From the NCBI GenBank assembly GCA_019787685.1, contig JAHNUO010000043.1:79103-143102 (forward strand): a stretch of 64,000 nt of DNA, written 5' to 3'. This document shows, in pieces, positions 1 through 11,605 of this stretch (positions are counted from its first letter, which is position 1; every line of letters starts with the position of its first letter). Made by a program: the position numbers and the translations under genes. Origin of the DNA: Chiua virens. Taxonomy: Eukaryota; Basidiomycota; Agaricomycetes; Boletales; Boletaceae. Under the pieces are notes generated by a model that saw only the letters and a list, made by a program, of their open reading frames with translations, was not told where the DNA came from and did no database searches.

Positions 1-3000
1 ACCGCAGTAGTCTACCACGAAGCTCCAAGTCACCAACATTGCAGGTCCGCAGCTCTGTCACAATGCTACACCCCACTTTTCCGTCATTCATGCATGACTC
101 AGTTCAGTTGTCATCACATTTCATATGGCCCGGAGTCTGTGCAATCCATGCAATTTTCGGTGGCGAGAATTTCGAGAAAGTCGGGCAGCTACTTCTCAGC
201 CGAAATGAAAAGAGTTCACAAGAGTGACCCAACTCTAAGTAATCCAGCCACAGTCTGAGGCAGGCTGTGGACCTGCTTGGCGTCTTCCCTGCTGCCGAGA
301 TGAGATGAGCTCGGATCTCTTCTCATGACAGGTTTTCGCACCGCTCTCATCGGTATTCCCAAGAGGAGTCCTTGGGGCCCGGGGTACCCGTACCTGTGGA
401 CAAACTTTACTTCGTCTATATGTCGATGGAATTCTAGACGTGAAAGTGCGAATGCCGCGTGAAGATTTTTTTCACGGAATTTTTTTTTTCAGGTCAAGTA
501 GGTGTTGCATCCGACAGGTCTAGATTCAATATGTATACCTAAGATAAATTTAATGGTGAGGCCTTCGGGCCTCAGGGTCCCTGGCAGGGATTCAATCATC
601 CCCTTTCAGATGAGCGGCTCAACAGCTTTGCCATCAACTTCCCCCTTCTGGTCGGAATCATGAGTGCGGGGCCACAACGATTGGCGCACACCATTCAAGT
701 TTCTCTACATCTCTTCCTGCACCATCAACGGTAGAAGTAAATGTGAGTCTTGTCGCTGTATTAATTCGTTCTTTTTTATTTCCCTGACTTGGTCTTTAGC
801 CACTCATCCATGACGAAGGGGCACAAGCATGAGTGTTTGTCTGGTTGTGTGAACAAGTCAGATAGGTTCTCGTATCATGTCCGTGTCTCCAATTTGAATG
901 AGACAATATTTTGCACTTCAGGAATACTCTCCAACGGAACGTCTCGAGCGGCGTCCATTTTCATGCTAGGGAGAAAAAAGGCTACAGATTATCCGGCGGG
1001 GTTTACTAGATTCGAGTGAGTCATGCTGCGTTTTGGAAAAATTGACCTTGTGGCAACTTGAACCTATTTTTCGGATGTTTGTTCAAGCCGTGCTAAGGTT
1101 ACAAATTGCAATATATATCGTGATTGCGTTTTATCATGGTTACAAAAACGGGTGACTGGGAGAACATCTCTCCAACTACTGACACCGCAATGTCGCCCCC
1201 TTCATTGATACTATGGTGAGGACCCAGTCCATGGGTTACATGTTCTGGAAGAGAGTATCGGAGGGCGTTGTCCAAACATCGGGCCGCTCTATGTGGCAAA
1301 TTTGAAAACAAAAGTCGCTTCATGCTAAGATGGTACCATCACCAAGATTCAAAAGTTTTACCATTCCTCTTCCCTCAGTCCCACTGACTTGTTTCATGTA
1401 ATTCCCCCGAAGCAATACGGGTTCCAGGTTCAGAACGATTAACATAAGGAAGACCTGCCCCACACCGCCAGCTTCTTGTCGGTGCTTCTTCACTCAAATT
1501 TCGGGTCCAAGCTTCTCGTTCATTTGACACGTTCACCGATTTTTGGTTTAGTCTCAGATGTCAGCTTCCTATCTACGGTAAGCCCATTTGGTTTTTTGAT
1601 AGATCTGATGGAACTACCTCCGCTGAAATTTAATCGGGGTTGGTGTGGCATTTGACAGAGACTTATGTTGGAAGGTAGGGAAACCCCGGACACGGGCAAG
1701 TCAGCTTGGAAGTTTGCTTTGGGAATGACTGCCAAGTACATTGAAGATTTAAAGGCACATTTCTCGTACTGATGGCTGATTTCATAGGCTGTTACTTTGA
1801 TGGGACTCATCTGCGTGACCGCCGCAAGAGTGCTATCATGATGCAAAAGTCAATGCATCGGACGGCTGAAGTAGGCTATGCCTGGCGGCTTTTCGTACGT
1901 CATGTCTTGCCTGCGCTCTTTAAACCCGATGCGGCCTGCACTGGTATCTTTGTCCATGCGTTTCCTCAGGCTTTGTTTCCGACTTCTGTACACCACTCAT
2001 TACCCTCAAGCTGTGCTGCATCACATAAATTTCCAGAGCTCTGTCCCACTTCCATAATTTGCTAATGGCAGATACATCCTCCCTTGCATGATGGCATATC
2101 CACAACGTCCCTAGACCTGGTGCGTTGGCTTAGGAGAGGATTGTGCGTCCTCAGGTGTCTGCTTGGACTCGGAACTCGATCTATTGTACATACTACATGC
2201 TGAGCACTTGAACGTTTGAACTGCCGATAACCGAGTTGTAAATGGACGTAAACTCCTCAAGGGTCAGGCTGTTCCACTGGCAAGTCTCGGGCTGGCACTC
2301 GGGCTGGCACCGAATTATTGCATGAATAAATGAGCTTCGTATTACCCGCATGCCAGTGTGATTGACAGATCCTGGCTGTTACAAGACTACTAGTACGAAG
2401 GTTTATTAATAACGTCAGGACCCACGAAAGTTACTTATATAAGGATCCCGTTTGCCAGCTCGCTCAGGAACCTACCTCGCTGGCTTATCAGTCAAATACT
2501 CGGCAATCCTGAGTCCTATGTAAGTACCTATTTGTATTCATCCCTCTACGACCCTCTTGGTCGACCGTCATCTGTGTACGGTAAGTGACAGGCACTACTC
2601 TTGGCACAAGGCACTGTGTTGATTGCCATAGCCCTGCGACCGCTGCCAGCGACGCAGCAAGTTATCCGAATATGTAGGGTCCAGTGAAGCAAGAATTAAT
2701 GCTAGCGCTGGTGAGACTCGGCGTCTAAAAACCACCTGTGACTCCGAGTCCAGTAACTTAGTGATCACTAACACTGACACTCTACTTTCGTTGTACATAT
2801 CTAGTAGATAGCCGCTTGCTAGAACTGTCATTCAAGTTGCCCTCAAGTAGATGATGACTCGGAGGCGAGCCTGAGTTGCACAAACATGACAGCGTTTTTT
2901 GGGCCGCATCGGCTCTTCAGCGGCACGATAAGTGTATTCGAGGCCCCTGAGTTGGCATATTGAACTTGAAGGGGCTGATACACGTATTCCTTCCGTGACG

Positions 3001-3549
3001 GTGGCGAAACTTCCGTCTCGTAACGAGTGGTCGAGATGGGCCTTCGACTGACTCATCGGCGTCAAACTGTCAAAAGTTGAAAAAGAGCTTTAAGGCGGTT
3101 CCTGAGGCCTGAGCCGCGCTCGCGCTCGCGCAATTCAAAAATCAGAATATTGATTTATGAATAAATCAGTCCACGGTTCTTATCCTGTTATGACTTGAGA
3201 ATTTTATGAAACGACAAAGCTGCTCAAAAATGCAGTATGCCGGTAGAACCGTATCGTTCGGATCATGTTGCGGCGGCCAAGATTCATGCAGAATGTCGGC
3301 ATTGATGCTGCCATGGGAAAATTACTAGCAATTAGAGAGTCAGAAGCCGCCATCGACGTTTAATATTCCAGGTATGTAACATGGACTCCATGCCACATAT
3401 GATGGCTTCGCCACAGGTCTGATAACCAGGGTCCTTGAAGGCGCGGGGGTAATCAATTAATCCCCCAGACGTGAGCACCGAGGAACACTGCCAGGCATGT
3501 ACTAATCCATGCCTGCGCGCTCTACGTTGATCCGTCCATGACTCCGGGG
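1..3549. other. Gene-poor stretch upstream of the phosphate transporter
   Basis: No open frame here shows a recognisable family or a believable exon series. A TATA-like TATATAAGG near 2435 is followed by possible splice donors near 2519 and 2580, which could mark the start of a lost or unrecognised gene. Around 1622-1640 and 1860-1900 there are short resemblances to the PHO84-type gene downstream (a shared GAAATTTAATCGGG and a peptide YAWRLF against YAWRLL). They are too weak to call a pseudogene. Confidence 0.4.
557..590. repeat. Two adjacent small hairpins
   Basis: TGAGGCC-TTCG-GGCCTCA (557-574) is a perfect 7-bp stem closed by a TTCG tetraloop. It is followed at once by TCCCT-GGC-AGGGA (578-590). 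Both can be read directly. In RNA the first would be unusually stable. No flanking gene explains them. Confidence 0.6.
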
Positions 3550-3556
3550 TATAAAT
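3550..3556 (+). promoter_or_regulatory. TATA box of the phosphate transporter gene
   Basis: TATAAAT sits 74 bp upstream of the ATG at 3624, followed by a pyrimidine-rich stretch typical of fungal transcription starts. No CACGTG motif of the Pho4/NUC-1 type was seen between this box and the ATG. Confidence 0.5.
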
Positions 3557-3623
3557 CGCCCTATGCTGTCACGATGCCCCTTCAAATCTCCCTCTTCCCT
3601 TCTTCCTTCAGTCATTCCACTGA

Positions 3624-5773
3624 ATGTCCACTCACTCGGAGCATCTCTCTGAGGAACAAGCAGAGTCTCATGTCCATGTCAGCGATGAAATCAAAGAAGT
3701 TGAATGCCTGAACGAGCGCCGGCGCCTTGCCCTAAAGGAGATCAACGACGCCACCTTCTCGTGGGTGTTTCTTCTTAAATTCCTGCATCTCACACTCGGG
3801 GTCGTTACCCCATCCCTTAGACGATTCCATGTCAAAATTTGCTTGGTGGCAGGAGCTGGTTTCTTCACGGATGCGTAAGCCTTTTCGTTTCTTTCAATAG
3901 TGATTCCGTAGTGATCTATTTTTTTTTCAGATATGATATATTTGCTATTATCATCGCTGTGACGATGCTGGGTTTTGTGTACGGTTCCGAAACCCAGGAT
4001 AACCTGCGTAAGCGTACCTTATTTTTCTACATGTTCATCCTGAACCGTCTCGTTCAGCGTCGCTCAAGAACTGGGAATCTACTGGCCTCAAATTGGCTAC
4101 ACCCGCCGGAAATTTAATCGGGCAGATTTTATTTGGCTGGTTTGCCGATACCCTTGGTCGTAAGCGGATGTGTGAGTGACGACTTGAATCATCTCGTTTT
4201 GTACATACTGACAATATCGCCGGTTTAGATGGAGTCGAGCTTTCAATCATGATAGTCGCCACCTTCGGACAAGCCGTTTCCGGGTGGGGACCCCATCTGA
4301 ACATCGTTTATATTCTCATTTTTTGGCGTGTCATGGTAAGCATTTTGCTTGCACTATTCTCGAGTGTTGCAAGTAACTGAGCATGGGGACAATTAGTTGG
4401 GGATAGGCGTCGGGGGCGACTATCCGTTGAGCGCCATCATCACGTCCGAATTTGCTCCCGTCAAAATTCGTGGACGTATGATGACAGCAGTGTTCGCTTC
4501 ACAGGGTTTGGGTCAACTCGGTATGCTCGGCACCTTTGAATATCTTTTGTGGCACTGGCGCTGACAACTTGTTTCATCAGCCGCTTCCCTCGTTGGCCTG
4601 GTTGTTGTGGTCGCATTCAAGGAAGATATTCAGCATGCAACGACTGGTGTGGACTATGCTTGGCGGCTCTTGATCGGACTTGGATGTATTCCGGCTGTGA
4701 TTGCTCTCTATTTCCGGCTCACTGTTCCTGAGACGCCTCGATTCACAATGGACATCAAGCGTCATGTCCGTCTGGCATCCCATGATATCGAGATCGCTTT
4801 GGCGACCAGCGGGTATTACACCGTCTACATCAGCGACGATGATATCCATGAACCACATGTCACTGCCCCTCTCGCATCACGTAGGGACTTCATTGCCTAT
4901 TTCTCAAAGTTGGAGAACTTCAAGTTGCTTTTTGGCACGGCATATTCATGGTTCGCACTCGATGTGAGACGTTCATCAGACGAGCTTGTGAACACAACAT
5001 ATTAACTTGTGTTCAGATCGCCTTTTACACTCTCACGTTAGACATTACACCGAATCCAGTTTCCATCAATTTCGGTCTTGAAAATGGCAACGTCTATCAG
5101 AGTCTGATCAATGTCTGTGTCGGAAATATCATTTTAAGCTTCGCTGGCTACATTCCTGGGTTTGCCGCGGCCTTTTTCCTCATAGATGTTTTGGGACGCA
5201 AGATGCTTCAGCTCATGGGATTCAGCATTCTTACCATTCTGTTTTGGATTATGGGTACGTGTGTAGTTTCTCATGTACATGACGACGGCTGACGCTTTCT
5301 TCAGGCTTCGGTTTCAACCATCTCTCTGGTCACGCGTTCCTGATCCTGTACTGTCTCGCCAACTTCTTCCAGAATTTTGGTCCTAATACGACCACTTTTA
5401 TCGTTCCTGGCGAGATTTTTCCTACCCGCTACCGTGCCACTGGACATGGTATTTCCGCCGCGTCTGGTAAACTGGGTGCCGTGGTTGCGCAGATCCTGTT
5501 TGCCGTCGCCAAGCAAAATCTCAACGTGATGTACGTCACATTTTTCATGCCTCTTGGTTTCTCCGAGTGTTGAACTGATGTACATAATTGTATAGTTTGA
5601 AGGTGCTTTCTTTCGTCATGATGACCGGCGTTTTTTCGACGCTCTTGATATGCGAAACGAAGGGAGAGACACTTGAAGACCTCTCAAATGAAAACCAAGC
5701 AACATACATCACGGGTACTGGTGAAAGGAGGGCCATACCGCCCAGCGCTGCAGCATCTCAAATGGAAGGCTGA
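3624..5773 (+). CDS. PHO84: Inorganic phosphate:H+ symporter, PHO84 family (MFS)
   Basis: High-affinity phosphate uptake across the plasma membrane. The spliced product has the hallmarks of the PHO84/PHS branch of the major facilitator superfamily. An acidic N-terminus leads to [20 protein letters not shown] in the first membrane helix. Next come the loop [12 protein letters not shown], the signature [27 protein letters not shown], and [10 protein letters not shown] before the central loop. The second half contains [28 protein letters not shown] and [15 protein letters not shown]. Introns are inferred near 3761-3820, 3871-3930, 4012-4049, 4172-4228, 4336-4394, 4521-4579, 4962-5016, 5254-5304 and 5530-5595. 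The product is about 530 residues, normal for the family. The C-terminus keeps the ETKG motif after the last helix. First-intron borders are tentative; family assignment is secure. Confidence 0.93.
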
Positions 5774-6859
5774 CATATCAGAATCCTCCCGGGACACCAG
5801 TATGCCGTCTTCGATGTAATTTCTGGATTCTTCGCGCACTGTTTCTGTATTCGTTTCCATGGACGCTGGAAACCCCGTCATGATCGGACCTCACCATCAT
5901 CTTGGATCGTTCAAGTTTCAGTGGACGACCCGTAGCATGAATTCGCGATTGGTTTTGCGGACGCTTCAGGATGCTCTCAACTAGCACTTCAAGTTCGACT
6001 CCCAGTGGCACAGGAAGTGTATAGGACCTCGCTTGATTGACTGCTGTTATCATGTACATTCACTGCTATGGGACTTTCAACGCGTCCGAGTTGACCTGTA
6101 CTAATAGTCCTCGTACATGTATGATCGGGACGATTATTCAACGTCTCCCGATTTTGTGTTGGGTCTGGTTTCTGGGGATTTGCTAGCAGTAGTGAGCTCA
6201 GAGCAGTAATGTAGATAGTAGGAAATACTGCCACTAGCAAGATTTCAATTTACTTTGATGAATCGCTAGGTTGGACTGTATGGCAAGTAGACTCCGTGTT
6301 CGGGTGGCCTGAGTCTGTTCCGAGCTCAGAAGTTGGCTGCGATGCGAGACTTCTACTTTGTAACTTCCACGGTCACGACTTCACGGAACACGAGACATGT
6401 CGTAGCAACGGCAACCACAACATTAAACAACCCATTAGAGCGTCCTGTGGCATCATGGAACGCTCATCTACGAAGCAAGATCCTGAGATGTGTGATAAAA
6501 CCAAGACCAAGCTGTCGGGGCAGGCCCACATTTCTTTGTACACTGGGTGGAAGTAAATGTGAGTCCGTCACTGGCTTTTTCCGCCTCTCCCTCTATCTGT
6601 GCGATCGTCTCGTTCCGTGTCTCATGTTGGGTTCGTTTTCAACTCGAAAACGCAACAGAAGTACGCCTGATGGTATGTTTCCTTGAGACTAATTTTTTTG
6701 CCTTGGTGGGACGAATGGGTTCCGGTGGCGTGTCTCCTCAAATTCAACGAGACCAACGTGGTGCTTCGGAAGGCGCCTTCGAGCTAAGCGTCTCAAGCCG
6801 CCTCTTCCGCAGCGGGGAGCAAAAAGGGTGCAGAGAGTGGATCGAGTTGCGGGGGTGCT
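5774..6859. other. Intergenic, no gene recognised
   Basis: Holds the 3' flank of the phosphate transporter. Short frames between 6296 and 6909 have no family resemblance. The 16-mer GAAGTAAATGTGAGTC near 6549 also occurs near 736, the only repeat noticed. Confidence 0.4.
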
Positions 6860-6879
6860 GGAATGCTTATGGGTGCCGT

Positions 6880-7227
6880 TCAAAGCGAACTCGGCTTGCA
6901 AATCTGTAGCACTTGAATAGTGAAATCACGGTTGATACGGTTTTCCGCCTCCAGCGAGACGAGTTGCACGTATGCTCGAACCGAAATTCACGGCCCATGG
7001 GCTTCAATTTCCCCGACACCTGTCGCCTCATCCTCATCACTTAATCCACGCGACAGGGGAAAACAAACGACTTACGACAGTACTAGTGTACTCACGACAT
7101 GGGATGCCACAATCCCGCTGGGCGGCCGACCGGTCGACCGCGATGCGGGGCACAGGCATAAGGGTGCTGCTCCAAGGATGACCATGCTCATGAGCAACAC
7201 GGTGAGCGAGCAGATGTTGAACGACAT
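6880..7227 (-). pseudogene. Small secreted peptide type A, copy 1 (frameshifted)
   Basis: The ATG at 7225-7227 opens a signal-peptide-like MSFNICSLTVLLMSMVILGA, closely matching copy A2 at 11.6 kb. Shortly after the signal region the frame is shifted relative to A2. The diagnostic QRDCGIPC stretch is present, but in a different frame from the start. A conserved splice donor GTAAGTCG lies near 7074. A possible second exon begins near 6903, reads ICKPSSL and ends in TGA at 6880. No known family is recognised. The indel suggests this copy is inactive, unless a further short intron restores the frame. Confidence 0.5.
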
Positions 7228-7560
7228 GAATGACAGCGCCTCGGACACGGGTGTTCACTAGCACTGAAGACCGCGTTGCACGCCGGTGTGGGGGTTGATT
7301 GTGAGTGCTTGAGAGCCATCGCGTCTAAATGCACTGTGTGGAACTTGGAAGCCGAGGTGGTGATGGGCTGTGACAGCAGGGGGGTGGCGCGCTCGCGCAG
7401 TTGCGTCCGCACTACCCCACTCGGTTTTGATAGCAATGATGGAGGCGGCGGTGCCGGTGGACGCCGTAGGCCTGTAAACATGCAAAATTCCAACAACTTG
7501 CGATTCGGACATAGTCGACATGGTGCCAGTTCAGACGAAGGTCGGACCATGTTACATTAG

Positions 7561-8055
7561 CCTGGACTCAAATTGAAGTTAGCAGCCGGGGTTTCAATCA
7601 TACTTGGCTGCATACCATACCAGACGTTCTATCTCAAGATCTCAACGCTCACCGTGGTTACTTCACGGTGGGAATCTCAGGGCCCCTCAAGGCCTCACGC
7701 CCATTATCAGCGACCCTGACCTTCAAGTTGTCGTGGAACGAGGATAACTTGAAAAACTCTACGAATGAAGCAAAGACAAGATATGTAAAGGATTCAACGA
7801 CTTGCAACCGATGTTCTGATCCTCCCCCGAGTCACTCGATGTCCCAGTGATACCAACACGGACAGCTCAGTGACGATGTGAAAGGGGCCAACGATAACCC
7901 TCGTCATCGCCGCACCTCTGAGTTCAGGTCAGGGTACCCTTGTCTTGTCGGGATTCATAGTCAAGGATGCCTTCTCCTAGATAATAGTTACGACGTTTTG
8001 TGTTGATCGTCTGGACGCAGGTCACCGACTGGATGGGGACCTTCCCGGGACCAAG
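7561..8055. other. Intergenic, no gene recognised
   Basis: Nothing convincing is coded here. The first part is upstream DNA of peptide A1; the rest is the 3' flank of the DUF7918 gene. Confidence 0.4.
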
Positions 8056-8975
8056 TTAATGTTGTAATGTTGAACCCTGCCGTTTACTCACCGTAGGACC
8101 CGAGTTATCACTCGTGCGCAAATTCGGCATTGTGGGTGGGGTTGCTCGTAGTGCATCATCCGCGGGCATGATGCCTTGGGAGAGAAGGAGCTCTAAAATA
8201 CCCATCAGAAGACCTGGGCCACTGAGACTACATCTCTCTTTGGACATACCTTTGGGTTTGTACCGGAAGACAAACGTGATGTACGAGTCGGACCCATCGT
8301 ATGGTTTCGCCCGCAGTGTTCGTGGACGCTGCTCGTAGGTGCTCATTACTCGTCCCAATCTGGCGGGTATGTCATTCATGAATTCACTTAGACGTATAGC
8401 ACGGCTTACCCAACACGATGGCCAGATACGTTTTTCTGTAAACCCACGGAATCAGGGAGCCGCTGTAAGTTGTCTGCCGGTCTCCAACCCTCCATGACAA
8501 TACGCTTGATCTTGAGTCCGATTATCCCCCCATCTCCATTGGCTCTTTCCCCGGAGGCTGCTGAGACATGCTACATCAAACAAAGTTTTATCAGAGATGA
8601 AAGGGGATGCCTCACATGTATCGGTTTGTCCTGCAAACACAAATGGGCGCCTGGGGAAGGGGCTCCTGAAATCTGACCCTTTGCCAGCGGCCCCACCGTA
8701 CCCGCGCTGAAATCTGACGGGAACGGCGAAGCTATCGACAGCGACGAATGCGCACGAATGAAATTGTGAACCTGCGTCTCTCCAATGGACTGAAAAGTGC
8801 TGTAGCATATGGTCAGATCTCTGGTGTGGTGTTTGACACCCGGACTCACCTTTCCCGACTCACTCGGTATCCAACATGACACCTTGTCCGTGTCTGTGTC
8901 GACTGTGACCTTGTACTCGTCGAGAAGTTTGTCCTCTGACACGATCCAGGCAGAGAATTCGCGATATGTGAGCAT
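8056..8975 (-). CDS. DUF7918 domain protein
   Basis: A family of unknown function that is expanded in agaricomycetes. Exon 1 starts at 8975 with MLTYREFSAWI, contains KVSCWIPSE and ends at a GTGAGT donor. Exon 2 starts HFSVHWRDAGSQ and carries the family's VPVRFQRGYGG and RRPFVFA stretches. Exon 3 carries GGIIGLKIKRI, the typical core strand. Exon 4 has TYEQRP and SYITFVFRYKPK followed by LLLSQGIMP, the usual C-terminal motif order. Introns are about 50-60 nt; a last 36-nt in-frame one near 8220-8255 is uncertain. The spliced length, about 240-260 residues, is normal. The stop after a possible GTGAGT donor near 8095 may be an intron read-through, so the last dozen residues are doubtful. The gene lies between peptide genes A1 and B1. 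Confidence 0.8.
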
Positions 8976-9760
8976 ATGACGCGTTTTTAAGATTCACCAG
9001 CTCAAGGTAGTTTGGATGGACTTGCAGAACGTTCGGGAAAATGATCGGGGTGAGATGAATGCGTTAAAACGAGCTCTAGGCGGGGTAAGAAAGAAGGAAA
9101 GATCACAAGTTATATCGGGGAGGAGTAGGGAAGAGACAGGGACCACGATGAGCAGCTTTATACATCACGCTTTTCTTTGTTCGTGTTGGATACCTCACCT
9201 CGCGGCCAGCAGTAACCACAGCCAAAGCCTGAGTGGCGAGTCAAAGCATATCACAATAGTGTGGACCATGACAATAAGTGGTCTGCTTACATGACGTTTA
9301 GCTTTGTCCACCACGCGACCTGGTGGCCTTAGTACACATCCCTTTTCCGGATGATGTTGCCCACCTAGATGCAGTCAGACTTCCGTCGTTTGACATACGA
9401 GTATCGCGGATCGAATCTTCCGCTTTCACGTCCGCACGCTGTGGCAAAGAAAAGGGCCAAGTAATGGCGCGATTCCGTGCCAGGCTTCCAGCGCAATTTC
9501 TTTTGTTCCTTCTGAATCTTGTGTATGTTCTTGATGTATGCCTGCCAATGGTTTTTATCTAAAACCCAAATAAAATTAATATACTAAATTCTAATTCCAG
9601 GGTGTTACACAACACTATGCGTGGAGGTTGCAACTTGCAAGTCACTTGAAATCAAAACCTCATTGACAGGTTCAAGGTAAATCCAGTTCGTCCGCGTATT
9701 GCATTTTCTCTGCATCGCGTCTTTCATTTCAGTAGGGGGTCCTGGACCCGCACGTTCACA
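8976..9760. other. Intergenic, no gene recognised
   Basis: Upstream DNA of the DUF7918 gene and downstream DNA of peptide B1. Open frames here have no family resemblance. Confidence 0.4.
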
Positions 9761-9904
9761 ATCCCTATGACGAAAAACTAGCAGATGATTCAATGATCGA
9801 CTCGAGCAAGCACATTGACTCTCTATCAACATTTTAACGTCCTCCACGCTCTCCAACCACCACTGACATGATCTATCTAGCCACTGCCACAATGCGAGTG
9901 TCCA

Positions 9905-10111
9905 CTAGAAGAAGACAGGTGAGCAATACGCGTATGCCGGATAGGACATTAAAATGCACTCAGGTCCGCTATCACAGTTAGGGCTGCGCACTTGAGGACC
10001 AGACAGCTTTGGGTCGACCTCGACGTTGGACCTGTAAGCACCTGGGTTGGGCACCGCAAATACAATGGCAGCCATGCCAAGGAGGATGGGGATGATCTTG
10101 TTGAACAACAT
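9905..10111 (-). CDS. Small secreted peptide type B, copy 1
   Basis: A single-exon 68-residue product. Residues 1-19 (MLFNKIIPILLGMAAIVFA) form a clear signal peptide. The mature part begins VPNPGAYRSN, then EVDPK and three cysteines (about positions 46, 52 and 63), ending in YCSPVFF. It pairs with copy B2 at 12.6 kb, with the same length, signal, NxEVDP and YCSP motifs. Conservation of frame and length between diverged copies supports real coding. No known effector or toxin family is recognised and there is no CAAX end, so it is not a mating pheromone precursor of the usual type. It could be a small secreted effector-like or signalling peptide; the function is unknown. Confidence 0.65.
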   Translation of the reverse strand: MLFNKIIPILLGMAAIVFAVPNPGAYRSNVEVDPKLSGPQVRSPNCDSGPECILMSYPAYAYCSPVFF

Positions 10112-10679
10112 GACGATAGAGGAGAGGACGAGTTTGACAACAACTGTCTTGAATGCGGGCTGTGGTGGAAAGTTGCTGCAAACAGAGAGGGTAGCTAGTA
10201 AGCATCAGCAAAGTTGCAAAACCATGACATGAGGTGATGCGTGACACGGTTGCCCTGTCACACAGAAATGATGCCAGTATTGGTGCACTGCTTACCATAT
10301 GAATGTTCTCATTGTTGATCAGAGAACATATCGTGGCTCTGTCGATTCTTATATGTGCCATAATACATTGACAACGGCTAGATCCTCAAGTGCATGTTCA
10401 TGAATATTCCTGTGGAACACTGAATAAGTTATCGAAGATAGTGATATCCAGTCCTGAACTTCAATGTAGTCACGAAATTTTGACCATCGCTGCAATGTTG
10501 TCTGGTAAGACTCAAGTGCTCATGGTTGGGCTCATACGCTCTCACATAGCCACTTGTTTCAACCATGTAATACCAAGCGTATGGTTTCGACAGAACAATC
10601 AACGTAAGGAGGTAGACGCTGCTCTGCTGAGCATTCCGGACGATCAAGTACTTGACGTTACGTAATGTGTACAACTACA
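10112..10679. other. Intergenic, no gene recognised
   Basis: The part near 10112-10200 resembles the upstream region of peptide B2. The remainder shows no gene. Confidence 0.35.
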
Positions 10680-11072
10680 TGCAGAGTAAGCTGTTTGATA
10701 TCCATTCCCGCTCCAATCTTCCACAACTCTTGCAGATACACGCGATAAAATCTTTTCTGCATGTGCACCCGCTGAGGCCGAGAATGTCCGCCAACAGTTC
10801 TTCAACGAATTTATCCTGACGGCGAGACCGTTTCTCCGGATAGTGACGGAAGTCAATCCAGAGTGATAATCGGTCGGGTTCTCATGTTGACTCTAAAACT
10901 GATGGGATTTCCAGGTTACTGGAATATGCTCCCATCTACTTTGACCTTTCAAGTTTCCCAGATGGCAAGACGAAACAGGCACTACAGCGTGTGACGAACA
11001 AGGCGAGCAAGTTGGCGCGTCGAGGGGGGAACCGTGAGCGACTGGCCAAGAAGCAAAATAAGAGAGCATGAT
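10680..11072 (+). repeat. Dispersed repeat, copy 1
   Basis: Matches the reverse complement of 53080-53795 over its whole length: TTTGATATCCATTCCCGCT near 10692, GGGATTTCCAGGTTACTGG near 10905, and GCGACTGGCCAAGAAGCAAA near 11038. The other copy carries about 250 bp between 53400 and 53650 that is missing here. No transposase, LTR or terminal repeat was seen. A short frame ending in ERLAKKQNKRV is open in the 53-kb copy and broken in this one. Confidence 0.75.
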
Positions 11073-11188
11073 GTCTTGGTCGTGTACGTAGATGTTCCGC
11101 TCGGACACTTTCTGAGAACAATCGTTGGGATTTGTGGTGATCGCAAAATAGCTTATGGGTACCGTTCGAAGTGAACTCGACTTGCAAG

Positions 11189-11605
11189 TCTGTAACATTT
11201 GCCAGTGAGATAATCAACTCACGTATGGTTGACACGGATTTCCGTCCAGAGAAACGAGTTACATACATGTTCTAATCAAATTTCACCACACATCCGAGCC
11301 TTTTCTACTAGGGTTCGATTTCCCCTTCTGAACTCACATATGTCACCTCATCTGAGCCATGTTTCTTACTCCAACGCTGTTCAAGCCACTTTAAGGTATC
11401 TTATATCGAGACCCCTCAGTTGATTGCCAAAGACAGGCAGCAGGGGCAAACGACTCACGACAGTGGACACACGGCACGGGATGCCGCAATCCCGCTGGGC
11501 GACCGACTGGTCGACCACGATGCCGGGGGCGGGCGTGGGGAGTGCTGCTCCAAGGACGACCATGCCCACAAGCAGCACGGTGAGCGACCGTAGATTAAAC
11601 GACAT
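11189..11605 (-). CDS. Small secreted peptide type A, copy 2
   Basis: Exon 1 (11459-11605) encodes 49 residues from MSFNLRSLTVLLVGMVVLGA, a signal peptide, through QSVAQRDCGIPCR to a GTGAGTCG donor. The same donor position is kept in copy A1. The next conserved coding stretch starts at 11189 with TCKSSSL. In copy A1 that stretch ends in TGA; here the triplet is CGA, so this copy reads on into the dispersed repeat to about 10893. The implied intron (about 270 nt) is long for this genome, so the exon 2 link is tentative. No family is recognised. The mature peptide would be short and cysteine-containing, and secreted. Confidence 0.5.

Larger units (their letters stand above)
6860..10200 (-). repeat. 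Duplicated module, copy 1 (peptide A1 and peptide B1)
   Basis: Sequence around peptide A1 (6860-7560) matches 11140-12010, and sequence around peptide B1 (9760-10200) matches 12400-12860. Order and orientation are the same in both copies. Matches extend into upstream DNA, for example CACGCCGGTGTGGGGGTTGA near 7279 and 11663. The two A-B pairs therefore arose by segmental duplication rather than independent gene copying. Copy 1 additionally contains a DUF7918 gene between A1 and B1 that copy 2 lacks. Confidence 0.75.

Noticed and set aside
9905..10111. Mating pheromone precursor
   Set aside because: Small size fits, but there is a classical signal peptide and no CAAX farnesylation end in either type B copy.
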